DNA from: an uncultured Clostridia bacterium
Lineage (GTDB): Bacteria; Bacillota; Clostridia; Oscillospirales; Ruminococcaceae
Direction of reading: 5' to 3'
DNA length: 64,000 nucleotides
Assembly (NCBI GenBank): GCA_947624675.1
Contig: CANQLI010000005.1
Span: forward strand, 1 to 64,000
In this document: positions 48,562 through 56,368 of the stretch, piece by piece
Layout of the letters: each line of letters begins with the position of its first letter
How positions within the stretch are numbered: position 1 is the stretch's first letter
Notes under the pieces: model-generated
What the model saw: the letters and a program-made list of their open reading frames with translations, nothing else
Told to the model about the DNA's origin: nothing
Database searches by the model: none
Translations under genes and position numbers: made by a program

Positions 48562-50316
48562 ATGGCATTTTCACAAGATTTTATCGAGCGTCTTAAGTAC
48601 GCCAATAGAATTGAAGACATTATGAGCGGTTATGTTCAGTTAAAGCGCGCCGGCTCATCGCTCAAGTGCCTTTGCCCCTTTCACTCTGAAAGGACGCCTT
48701 CCTGTACCGTATATCCTGACACCGAAAGCTTTTACTGTTTTGGCTGCGGAGCGGGCGGAGATGTTGTCACATTTATAATGAAGATAGAAAATCTTGACTA
48801 CTATGAGGCTGTAAAATATCTGGCGGAAAGAAGCGGTATCGCAATGCCGGAGGACGAGCATCTCGGAAAGAATGCAGATCAAAAGAAAAAACGGCTATAC
48901 GAAATGAACCGTCAGGCGGCAAAGTTTTTTTACGGAAATCTAAAAACTCCCGAAGGAAAAAAGGGTCTTGAGTATCTTTTAAACAGAGGTCTTAAGCTAG
49001 AGACAATTAAAAAATTCGGCTTAGGTGTAGCGCTTGATAAATGGTCGGCTCTTAAGGATCATCTTCTATCGCTCGGCTTTTATGAAAACGAGCTTGTGAA
49101 CGCATCGCTTCTCGGAAAAAACTCTCAGGGACGCACATATGATTTTTTTAAAAACAGGGTTATGTTTCCCTTTTTCGACCTTAGAGGAAATGTTGTTGCC
49201 TTTGGCGGTCGAAGACTAGACGAAAGCGATTCAAGAAAATACCTAAATTCAAAAGAAACAGATATTTTTAAAAAGAACAAAACACTTTTTGCGTTGAACT
49301 ATGCAAAGGAAAGCGCAATAAAATCAAAACAGCTCTTATTATGTGAAGGAAATCTGGATGTCATTTCAATGCATCAGGCAGGCTTTGACAACGCAGTTGC
49401 CACCTGCGGAACGGCTATAACTTCTGAACACGCTCGAATGATGCTTAGATACTGTGATGAGGTCATAATATGCTATGACTCTGACGAGGCTGGACAAAAA
49501 GCCGCAAAAAAGGCGATAGATACACTTTCTCAGGTAGGTCTTAAGACAAAGGTCATAAAAATGGAAGGCGCTAAAGACCCGGACGAGTATATAAATAAAT
49601 TCGGTCCGGCAAGATTTGAAAAGCTTATAGAAAAATCTCAGGGAGCTATTCTCTATGAGCTTTCTAAGGCGGAAAACGGACTTGACATTTCAAATCCGCT
49701 TGACAGGATAGAATTTTTAAAGGGCTCTTATAAAGTTCTTGAAAAAATATCCGATCCGGTAGAACGCGAAGTTTATATTGATCAGGTGGCAAAAAAAGCC
49801 GAAGTTTCACCAGATGAGGTAAAAAATGTAATAGATCAAAGGATCAAAAAGAAAAAATATGACGAAAAGAAAACCGTCTGGAGAAAGCATTTAAACTCGA
49901 CAGTTACCAGAAGGGACGAGCTAAATCCGTTGGCTGTTAAATACCCGAAAGCCGCTAAAGCTGAGGAAGGACTTATTTCCTATATTTATGCCAACCCTGA
50001 TAAATGCAGTGAGATTTGCGGCGAAATATCAGATAAGGATTTTGTCACCGACCTAAACAGACGAATCTTTTCCTCTATTACCGAAAAAATACTTTCAGGC
50101 GCGGATTTTTCCACTTTTTCGCTTGGCAGCGAATTTTCAACGGATGAGATGGGTAAAATATCTAAGATAATTGCGTCACAGAGAAATATGTCTATCGACC
50201 ATCAGACGGTAAGTGATTATATAAATGTTATTAAAAACACAAGGCTTGAGGGCAGTGAGCCTAATGTTCTTGACGACAACGAGCTTTTGGAATTTATCAA
50301 CAGCTTAAACAACTGA
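48562..50316 (+). CDS. dnaG: DNA primase
   Basis: Synthesises RNA primers at the replication fork. 584 residues, usual length. The CHC2-type zinc ribbon is CLCPFHSERTPSCTV...FYCFGCGAGGDVVTF (about 35-70). The TOPRIM catalytic core has LLLCEGNLDVISMHQAG with the metal-binding DSDEAG. A C-terminal helicase-interacting region (about 440-584) follows. It sits directly before rpoD, the classical macromolecular synthesis arrangement. Confidence 0.97.
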   Translation: MAFSQDFIERLKYANRIEDIMSGYVQLKRAGSSLKCLCPFHSERTPSCTVYPDTESFYCFGCGAGGDVVTFIMKIENLDYYEAVKYLAERSGIAMPEDEHLGKNADQKKKRLYEMNRQAAKFFYGNLKTPEGKKGLEYLLNRGLKLETIKKFGLGVALDKWSALKDHLLSLGFYENELVNASLLGKNSQGRTYDFFKNRVMFPFFDLRGNVVAFGGRRLDESDSRKYLNSKETDIFKKNKTLFALNYAKESAIKSKQLLLCEGNLDVISMHQAGFDNAVATCGTAITSEHARMMLRYCDEVIICYDSDEAGQKAAKKAIDTLSQVGLKTKVIKMEGAKDPDEYINKFGPARFEKLIEKSQGAILYELSKAENGLDISNPLDRIEFLKGSYKVLEKISDPVEREVYIDQVAKKAEVSPDEVKNVIDQRIKKKKYDEKKTVWRKHLNSTVTRRDELNPLAVKYPKAAKAEEGLISYIYANPDKCSEICGEISDKDFVTDLNRRIFSSITEKILSGADFSTFSLGSEFSTDEMGKISKIIASQRNMSIDHQTVSDYINVIKNTRLEGSEPNVLDDNELLEFINSLNN

Positions 50317-50358
50317 ACAATAAAAATGAAGGACAGTATAAAAATTGAGGTGTAAATT

Positions 50359-51462
50359 ATGAACAATGAAAAAAAAGCTATTCTTGACAATCTTTTAGAA
50401 CAGGGAAAATCCACCGGAAAACTTACTACAAAAGAAATAACCGATGCCTTGGAAAAGCTTGATTACGATGTTGAACAGATGGATTCTTTCTATGATGCCT
50501 GTTCATCTAACAACATTGAGATAATAGATGATGTAAGTCCAGATGATTCTATGATACTTTCATCCACAGATGACGACGCTATCGACGACAGTGTTGACAT
50601 TTCCATCTCGACCGAGGGCATCTCTATCGACGACCCTGTAAAGATCTATCTTAAGGAGATAGGACGTGTCCCTCTTTTGACGGCAGAAGAAGAAATTCAG
50701 CTTGCCGAACAGATGTCGGGCAGCAACGAGAGCAAAGCAAGTGAAGCGAGAAAGCGCCTTGCGGAAGCAAATCTGCGTCTTGTTGTATCCATAGCAAAAA
50801 GATATGTCGGACGGGGAATGAGCTTTCTGGATCTCATTCAGGAGGGAAATCTCGGACTTATCAAGGCAGTCGAAAAGTTTGATTACACAAAAGGATTTAA
50901 GTTCTCTACCTACGCCACATGGTGGATAAGACAGGCGATAACAAGAGCTATTGCAGATCAGGCAAGAACGATAAGAATACCTGTTCATATGGTCGAAACA
51001 ATTACAAAGGTAAAAAAGGTTTCTTCACAGCTTTTACACAAGAACGGAAGAGACCCGAGCCCGGAGGATATAGCTAAAGAGCTTAATATGCCGGTTGACA
51101 GAGTAAGAGAGATAATGCGCATCGCACAGGACCCTGTTTCGCTTGAAACACCTATCGGCGAAGAGGAGGACTCTCACCTAGGGGATTTCATTCCCGATGA
51201 GGATGCACCCGCACCGGCAGAGGCCGCATCGCTTGTGCTTTTGAAGGAACAGATAGATCAGGTGCTTTCTACCCTTACAGACAGGGAGGAAAATGTCCTT
51301 AGATTGAGATTCGGACTTGTGGACGGAAGATCAAGAACTCTCGAAGAGGTCGGACAGACTTTTAATGTCACAAGAGAGAGAATAAGACAAATTGAAGCAA
51401 AGGCTTTAAGAAAGCTAAGACACCCCAACCGCAGCAACAAGGTAAAGGATTTTATCGACTGA
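50359..51462 (+). CDS. rpoD: RNA polymerase primary sigma factor (sigma-A/RpoD)
   Basis: 367 residues, similar to B. subtilis SigA. Region 1.1 is near the N terminus. Region 1.2-2 begins [25 protein letters not shown]. The 2.3-2.4 core contains [46 protein letters not shown]. Region 4.2 has the -35 reading helix in [35 protein letters not shown] precedes the ATG. Consensus promoters with 17-base spacers throughout the window match this factor. Confidence 0.98.
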   Translation: MNNEKKAILDNLLEQGKSTGKLTTKEITDALEKLDYDVEQMDSFYDACSSNNIEIIDDVSPDDSMILSSTDDDAIDDSVDISISTEGISIDDPVKIYLKEIGRVPLLTAEEEIQLAEQMSGSNESKASEARKRLAEANLRLVVSIAKRYVGRGMSFLDLIQEGNLGLIKAVEKFDYTKGFKFSTYATWWIRQAITRAIADQARTIRIPVHMVETITKVKKVSSQLLHKNGRDPSPEDIAKELNMPVDRVREIMRIAQDPVSLETPIGEEEDSHLGDFIPDEDAPAPAEAASLVLLKEQIDQVLSTLTDREENVLRLRFGLVDGRSRTLEEVGQTFNVTRERIRQIEAKALRKLRHPNRSNKVKDFID

Positions 51463-51501
51463 TAGCTATCGCTACATATCAGTCAAACGGGATTTTAAAA
51501 G

Positions 51502-52308
51502 ATGCCAAACAACGAAACGAGATATGAAATAATCAGAGAAGCCCCAACAAAAAACGATCCTATACCAAAGAAAAAAAGAGGAAAACGGTTCGTTTTTTGG
51601 TGCATTTTCACCTGTGCGGTATTTATTATTTCCGACATCATTCTTCTTGTTTTTTTCGGAAAACTGTGGTTTGTAAATCCAATGAAAAAAGAATATCACA
51701 TAATGGGTATCAGCGTAAGCTCTAAGCAAGGTAAGATCGCCTGGGATGCTATTTCAATGCAGAATATTGATTTTGCATTTATAAGAGCAACCGAAGGAGT
51801 AAGCCTTGCTGACAATAGATTTAAAGAAAACTTTGACGGAGCTATTTCTTCTCAGATAGATGCCGCTCCTCTTCACGACCTTACCTTTACGGCCAGCGGA
51901 AAGGAACAGGCAAAAGCATTTGTTGAAACTGTCGGCGAGAAAAGGGACAGACAGCTTCCGCCTGTGGTACAGATAAGACTTTACGGAAGGTTTGTTGCCG
52001 TTCCGCCGACAAAGGATGAAGTTCACAGTATCCTCAAGGATTTTTGTGAAGAGATAAAGCTTAGCTACGGCTGTTCTCCTATAATAATGACAGATACCGA
52101 GCTTTATGAAAAATACATCTTCGGAGATTTTTCAGATTCTAAGCTCTGCATACGGTCGATATATTCTAAGCCCGATGAAAATAACCTAAGCTTTATGTTC
52201 TGGCTGTTTAACCCCAAGACAAAGCTTAACGGCTGTGAAAACGATGAATATATCGACAAAATAACGATTTTAAAAACCGAAGAAGAATATTATGATCTGC
52301 TTATTTAA
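51502..52308 (+). CDS. Degenerate GH25-like membrane protein
   Basis: 268 residues. A membrane helix (about 32-58) is followed by a domain that aligns with GH25 lysozymes: GISVSSKQGKIAWDAISMQNIDFAFIRATEG fits the first strand-helix block. The catalytic acids, however, are gone. The first Asp of GIDVS is Ser (GISVS), and the DxE of the strand after LPPV is QIR (VVQIRLYG). The expected AYHFF segment is PLHDLTF. It is therefore probably a carbohydrate-binding or structural protein, not a hydrolase. It directly follows rpoD (39 bases), with a good terminator after it. Confidence 0.72.
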   Translation: MPNNETRYEIIREAPTKNDPIPKKKRGKRFVFWCIFTCAVFIISDIILLVFFGKLWFVNPMKKEYHIMGISVSSKQGKIAWDAISMQNIDFAFIRATEGVSLADNRFKENFDGAISSQIDAAPLHDLTFTASGKEQAKAFVETVGEKRDRQLPPVVQIRLYGRFVAVPPTKDEVHSILKDFCEEIKLSYGCSPIIMTDTELYEKYIFGDFSDSKLCIRSIYSKPDENNLSFMFWLFNPKTKLNGCENDEYIDKITILKTEEEYYDLLI

Positions 52309-52340
52309 GCGGCGGTAAAATTACCACCGCTTATTTTTTT
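52307..52340 (+). terminator. Terminator after the dgt-dnaG-rpoD-GH25 operon
   Basis: 12-bp stem AAGCGGCGGTAA (52307-52318) / TTACCACCGCTT (52321-52332) with one mismatch and a 2-base loop. ATTTTTTT follows. Confidence 0.85.
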
Positions 52341-52428
52341 GTTCTACCCACCTTTTGTTCTAATATAAATATTTAATAAGAGGAAATCTGTTTTTAGTTT
52401 TTGGTGGTGACCTAAAATCAAACTTTTA

Positions 52429-53004
52429 ATGGTTATTCTATGTGCAGTATCGATCGTTGCCTCGGTTATTTCAGGCAAAACATCAGAGTTGTCTTCTTCT
52501 ATGGTAAACGCCTTTGAGGACAGCGTTTATCTGTTTTTATCTCTTTTAGGTGTTATGGCTTTTTGGGGCGGAGTTATGAATATTGCCAAAAAATCGGGAC
52601 TGACCGAGATCATCTCACGAATCATATCCCCCGTTTTAAAGCTGCTCTTTAAAGGCATAAACAAAGCCTCATCGGCATTTTCCGCAATAGCGTTAAACAT
52701 AACCGCAAATCTGCTGGGGCTTGCAAATGCAGCCACTCCTCTCGGTATTGAAGCTATGAAGGAGCTTAAATCGGCTGAAGGCGGAAAGGATATTCCAACT
52801 AAAAACACAGCTTTACTTACTATGTTCAACACTGCATCAATACAAATTATTCCTACGACCATAGCTGCAATAAGAGCGAGGTACGGCAGCAAAAATCCTA
52901 TGGAGATAATCCCCGCAATTTTGCTGACATCACTTTTATCGCTTATAGTAGGAATTTTGGCTGTTAACATTTTTTACGCTAAAAGAAAAGAGAAAAAGCT
53001 ATGA
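52429..53004 (+). CDS. spmA: Spore maturation protein A
   Basis: 191 residues of the SpmA/nucleoside recognition family. It acts with SpmB in spore core dehydration and is a polytopic membrane protein. The landmarks are ALNITANLLGLANAATPLGIEAMKEL and NTASIQIIPTTIAAIRARYGS. The listed ATG leaves the first helix short, and its nearest ribosome-binding site (GGTGGTGA, 52403-52410) is 18 bases away. An ATC at 52417 would have ideal 6-base spacing and add four residues, so the true start may be non-AUG. It overlaps spmB by ATGA. Confidence 0.9.
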   Translation: MVILCAVSIVASVISGKTSELSSSMVNAFEDSVYLFLSLLGVMAFWGGVMNIAKKSGLTEIISRIISPVLKLLFKGINKASSAFSAIALNITANLLGLANAATPLGIEAMKELKSAEGGKDIPTKNTALLTMFNTASIQIIPTTIAAIRARYGSKNPMEIIPAILLTSLLSLIVGILAVNIFYAKRKEKKL

Positions 53005-53516
53005 ATTTCTCCGACCTTATACTTCCTTTGATTTTTCTTTTAATATGCGTCTTCGGTCTAATTAAAAAGGTAGATATATTTTCAGCTTTTTTAGAAGGCG
53101 CTAAGGAAAATATTATGTCTGCTTTTGACATTCTTCCATCGCTGGTACTTCTTATATCTTTGATAGCGATGCTCAAAAGCTCCGGCGCACTTTCTTTTAT
53201 AACAGAGCTGTTATCTCCGCTTGCGAGCGCTGTCGGAGTGGACGAAAACTGTCTCCCTCTTGGGGTGATGCGGCCGTTTTCCGGTTCCGGAGCGCTTGCG
53301 ATATTCAACAGCACCATAAAAGAGTTCGGTCCCGACACCCAGACAGGCAGAATAGCCAGCGTTATGATGGGATCCACCGAAACTACCTTTTACACTATTG
53401 CAGTTTATTTCTCGGCGGCAAAAATAAAGCCGAGCGGAAAAATAATAGCGGCGTGTCTGCTTGCTGACATAGCGAGCATTATAATAAGTTCTAATATAGT
53501 AGGAATTATGTTTTGA
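53001..53516 (+). CDS. spmB: Spore maturation protein B
   Basis: 171 residues. Five or six hydrophobic segments include the conserved LPLGVMRPFSGSGALAI and MMGSTETTFYTIAVYFSA blocks of SpmB. Works with SpmA in late spore maturation. The start overlaps the end of spmA (ATGA). In B. subtilis this pair lies downstream of dacB and is mother-cell expressed. A dacB homologue is not adjacent here. spoVB-like follows after 2 bases. Confidence 0.95.
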   Translation: MNFSDLILPLIFLLICVFGLIKKVDIFSAFLEGAKENIMSAFDILPSLVLLISLIAMLKSSGALSFITELLSPLASAVGVDENCLPLGVMRPFSGSGALAIFNSTIKEFGPDTQTGRIASVMMGSTETTFYTIAVYFSAAKIKPSGKIIAACLLADIASIIISSNIVGIMF

Positions 53517-53518
53517 TT

Positions 53519-55204
53519 ATGAAAAAACAAGGCTTTATTTTAGGTTCGGCTATCCTGATGTTCTCGATGCTTGTAACCAAAATACTCGGACTCGTATACA
53601 AAATACCGCTTACTAATATTCTTGGCGGAGAAGGAATGAGCTATTACTCATCGGCTTACTCTATTTTTATGCCGGTGTTTGCAATATCGGTTTCAGGGCT
53701 TACAACAGCGCTTTCAAAAATAGTTTCAGAAAACCTTAGCTTTAAAAGATACAAAAATGCGCTTAAGATAAAAAGGGTATCTTTGTTTTTCTTTTCAATT
53801 ACGGGTCTTGTATTCACTCTGCTTACACTTTTGATAGGCTATCCTGTGTGCGTTTATCTGCTTGAATCAAAGGAAACATTTTTATCTGTTGCCGCTATCT
53901 CGCCGAGTATATTCTTTGCGAGTGTTATGTCGGTAGAAAGAGGATTTTTTGAAGGCGGGCGAAATATGTTTCCGACCTGTGTTTCAGAGATTATTGAGTC
54001 GATCCTTAAAGTTACTTTCGGTATTGGCGGAGCTTATCTTGCTCTTTTCTTGGCTAATAACGAGTATGAAAAATACGGCACGGTCTTTGGCAACGCCATC
54101 ACCTCTTCAGAACAGCTTATCCCGACAGCATTACCGTATATATCCGCATTTTCTCTTTTCGGCGTAGCGCTGTCTACCGGAGTAGCGACAGTTTATCTTT
54201 TTGCCATATCCAAAAGACGGTCATACAGGATAAGCAGAGATCAGCTTGATATTGACAAGGTTACGGATAAGCGAAGAAATATAATCGGCTTTCTAGTTTC
54301 ACTCGCGATACCTATCGCCCTTTGCAGCGTTATAACAACGATAACCTCTGTTGTCGATACAATTACGATCCAACCGATTCTGAATAGCCTTATAGATAAA
54401 TTCGGAAGATCTCTGACATTTGTAAAAGAGATCAGTAGCGTCGATGTAGATGATATACCGGCGTTTATGTACGGCTCATATACAGGACTTGCGCTTACCG
54501 TGTTTTCACTTGTGCCGTCTCTTACATCAATGCTAGGAAAATCTGCGCTTCCAAACATCTCTCATCACTATGCAAGAGGAAACAAGGAAGCAATAGTACG
54601 CAATTCAAAAAATACTGTGTTCGTCACTTTGGTCATATCAATGCCGGCGGGGCTCGGTATATCGTTTTTTTCAAAGGAAATACTTACAACGCTTTTTAAC
54701 GGAAGGATAGCGGAGATAGAAGCTTCAAGTCAGTCCCTGTCTATACTTGGTATTGCAACGGTTTTTATTTCGCTTACCGTGACCTCATTCTCGCTTCTTC
54801 AAAGCATAGGAAAACAAAAATTACCGATATACATTCTTCTTATTTCACTTCCGGTAAAGCTTATACTGAATATCCTTTTGATAAGGGTTCCCTCTTTAGG
54901 CATTTCCGGAGCGGCAATTTCAACAACAGTATTTTATATTGTTACAGCCGTAGCATCATCCGTATGTTATTTTAAAGCCATCGGAAGCAGACTGGATATT
55001 TTTTCTGATATAATAAAACCCCTTTATGCTTCAGCAAACTGTATAATGGCTGCTTTGATAATAAACGATATATTAACAGATTATCTAAACTACATTATAA
55101 GCTTTCTTCTCACTGTAATAATTTCTGTCATTGTATACATTTTAAGTTTGTCAATATTATTTAAATTCAACAAAAAGACACTTAAATACAGATTTTTGTC
55201 GTAA
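53519..55204 (+). CDS. SpoVB/YabM-like polysaccharide flippase
   Basis: 562 residues, a MOP/MATE-fold lipid flippase with about 14 hydrophobic segments. Landmarks include FILGSAILMFSMLVTKILGLVYKIPLTNILG at the N terminus, ERGFFEGGRNMFPTCVSEIIESILKV and GSYTGLALTVFSLVPSLTSMLGKSALPNISH. Members of this family translocate lipid-linked wall or cortex precursors. Followed by mazG and rqcP, the order of B. subtilis yabM-yabN-yabO. Start is ATG at 53519; a TTG two codons earlier overlaps spmB. Confidence 0.88.
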   Translation: MKKQGFILGSAILMFSMLVTKILGLVYKIPLTNILGGEGMSYYSSAYSIFMPVFAISVSGLTTALSKIVSENLSFKRYKNALKIKRVSLFFFSITGLVFTLLTLLIGYPVCVYLLESKETFLSVAAISPSIFFASVMSVERGFFEGGRNMFPTCVSEIIESILKVTFGIGGAYLALFLANNEYEKYGTVFGNAITSSEQLIPTALPYISAFSLFGVALSTGVATVYLFAISKRRSYRISRDQLDIDKVTDKRRNIIGFLVSLAIPIALCSVITTITSVVDTITIQPILNSLIDKFGRSLTFVKEISSVDVDDIPAFMYGSYTGLALTVFSLVPSLTSMLGKSALPNISHHYARGNKEAIVRNSKNTVFVTLVISMPAGLGISFFSKEILTTLFNGRIAEIEASSQSLSILGIATVFISLTVTSFSLLQSIGKQKLPIYILLISLPVKLILNILLIRVPSLGISGAAISTTVFYIVTAVASSVCYFKAIGSRLDIFSDIIKPLYASANCIMAALIINDILTDYLNYIISFLLTVIISVIVYILSLSILFKFNKKTLKYRFLS

Positions 55205-55209
55205 ATCAC

Positions 55210-55238
55210 TTGAAAATAAAGGATAAATCTGTTATCAT
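55210..55238 (+). promoter_or_regulatory. Promoter of mazG-rqcP
   Basis: TTGAAA (55210-55215) and TATCAT (55233-55238) have a 17-base spacer, just after the flippase stop. Confidence 0.6.
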
Positions 55239-55297
55239 ATTTAGGTATGAGTAATAAGTGCAACAATTGCGCCTTATCCGATTTTCGAGGTAATGAT

Positions 55298-56041
55298 ATG
55301 GTAGAATTTGAATTTAAGGAAAAATACAATGTTGACGACCTTTTAAAAATAATGTCTATACTTAGAGGTGAGGGAGGCTGTCCTTGGGACGCCGTTCAGA
55401 CTCACTCATCTATCAAAATAGACCTTTTGGAAGAAGCTTATGAGGCATATGATGCCATTACACAAAACTCTTCCGAGATGCTTAGAGAAGAGCTTGGTGA
55501 TCTTTTGCTTCAGGTAGTTTTTCATTCAAGGATCGAAGAAGAACTCGGCAGCTTTGATTTTTCTGATGTCGCTGACGAAATATGTAAAAAGCTTATCGTT
55601 CGTCATCCTCATGTTTTTTCTGATACAAAGGTAAAGGACGCTGACGAGGTTTTAAAAAACTGGGACAGCATAAAAAAACAAACGAAGGAACAGAAATCAT
55701 TTAGCGAAACACTTTTAGCTGTTCCTGAAGTATTCCCTTCTCTTATGCGTGCCGCAAAGCTTGGAAAAAGAGCATTTCGCGCAGGAGTTGACGACAGTGA
55801 ACAGGTGCTTTTAACAGCTCTTAAAGATCTTATGTCTGATATTGATAAATCGGATACTAAAGCTCTTAGCGCCGTATTGTTCTACACGGCAAACCTTCTT
55901 CGCATCAAGGGTGTTGACCCTGAAGAAGCGCTTAAGGATTTTAATGACAGCTTTATCCAAAACTTTATAAAGGCAGAGAATAACGATGCGCTAAAAGGGA
56001 AAAATCTTTATACTCTTAGTATGGATAAGCCCTCAGATTAG
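55298..56041 (+). CDS. mazG: Nucleoside triphosphate pyrophosphohydrolase MazG
   Basis: House-cleaning enzyme that hydrolyses NTPs to NMP and pyrophosphate. 247 residues, two MazG repeats. The first has GGCPWDAVQTHSSIKIDLLEEAYEAYDAI with the catalytic EExxE-like helix and downstream EELGDLLLQVVFHS. The ATG at 55298 follows GAGGT by 7 bases. An in-frame ATG at 55247 lacks a site. B. subtilis YabN carries an extra N-terminal methylase domain that is absent here. Ordered before rqcP. Confidence 0.94.
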   Translation: MVEFEFKEKYNVDDLLKIMSILRGEGGCPWDAVQTHSSIKIDLLEEAYEAYDAITQNSSEMLREELGDLLLQVVFHSRIEEELGSFDFSDVADEICKKLIVRHPHVFSDTKVKDADEVLKNWDSIKKQTKEQKSFSETLLAVPEVFPSLMRAAKLGKRAFRAGVDDSEQVLLTALKDLMSDIDKSDTKALSAVLFYTANLLRIKGVDPEEALKDFNDSFIQNFIKAENNDALKGKNLYTLSMDKPSD

Positions 56042-56072
56042 CGCAAGGATGTATAATTTAAAGGAGATACTA

Positions 56073-56315
56073 ATGAGAATAGACAAATATCTAAAAGTTA
56101 CCCGTATCATCAAGCGGCGTACCGTTGCAAATGAGGTTTGTGATGCAGGAAGGATCACTGTCAACGGTAGAGTCGTTAAAGCATCATATGATGTTAAAGA
56201 AGGCGACATAATTGAAATCAATATGGGACAAAATCCACTTAAAATAAGAGTGTTAAATGTTGTGGAATATGTAAAAAAGGAAAATGCCGCCGAAAACTAT
56301 GAGGTAATAAAATAG
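56073..56315 (+). CDS. rqcP: Ribosome quality control protein RqcP (S4 domain)
   Basis: 80 residues, almost entirely one S4 RNA-binding domain: MRIDKYLKVTRIIKRRTVANEVCDAGRITVNGRVVKASYDVKEGDIIEI. In B. subtilis RqcP (YabO) helps RqcH add C-terminal Ala tails to stalled peptides on 50S subunits. The conserved position after mazG supports the name. ATG 56073 has GGAG 7 bases upstream and is preferred to an ATG at 56049. Alternative: Hsp15-like heat shock protein. Confidence 0.92.
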   Translation: MRIDKYLKVTRIIKRRTVANEVCDAGRITVNGRVVKASYDVKEGDIIEINMGQNPLKIRVLNVVEYVKKENAAENYEVIK

Positions 56316-56326
56316 TGATATAAATG

Positions 56327-56353
56327 AAGCCCCGGGATGTTCGCCCGGGGCTT
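56327..56353. terminator. Terminator between rqcP and the repeat lipoprotein
   Basis: Perfect 10-bp GC-rich stem AAGCCCCGGG (56327-56336) / CCCGGGGCTT (56344-56353) with a 7-base loop, between convergent genes. The T-tracts are short on both sides, but stem strength is high. Confidence 0.75.
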
Positions 56354-56368
56354 TACCATTATACTTTA

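Noticed and set aside
52307-52440. sigma-E promoter for spmA
   Set aside because: No pair of boxes with acceptable match and spacing could be found between the terminator and the gene.
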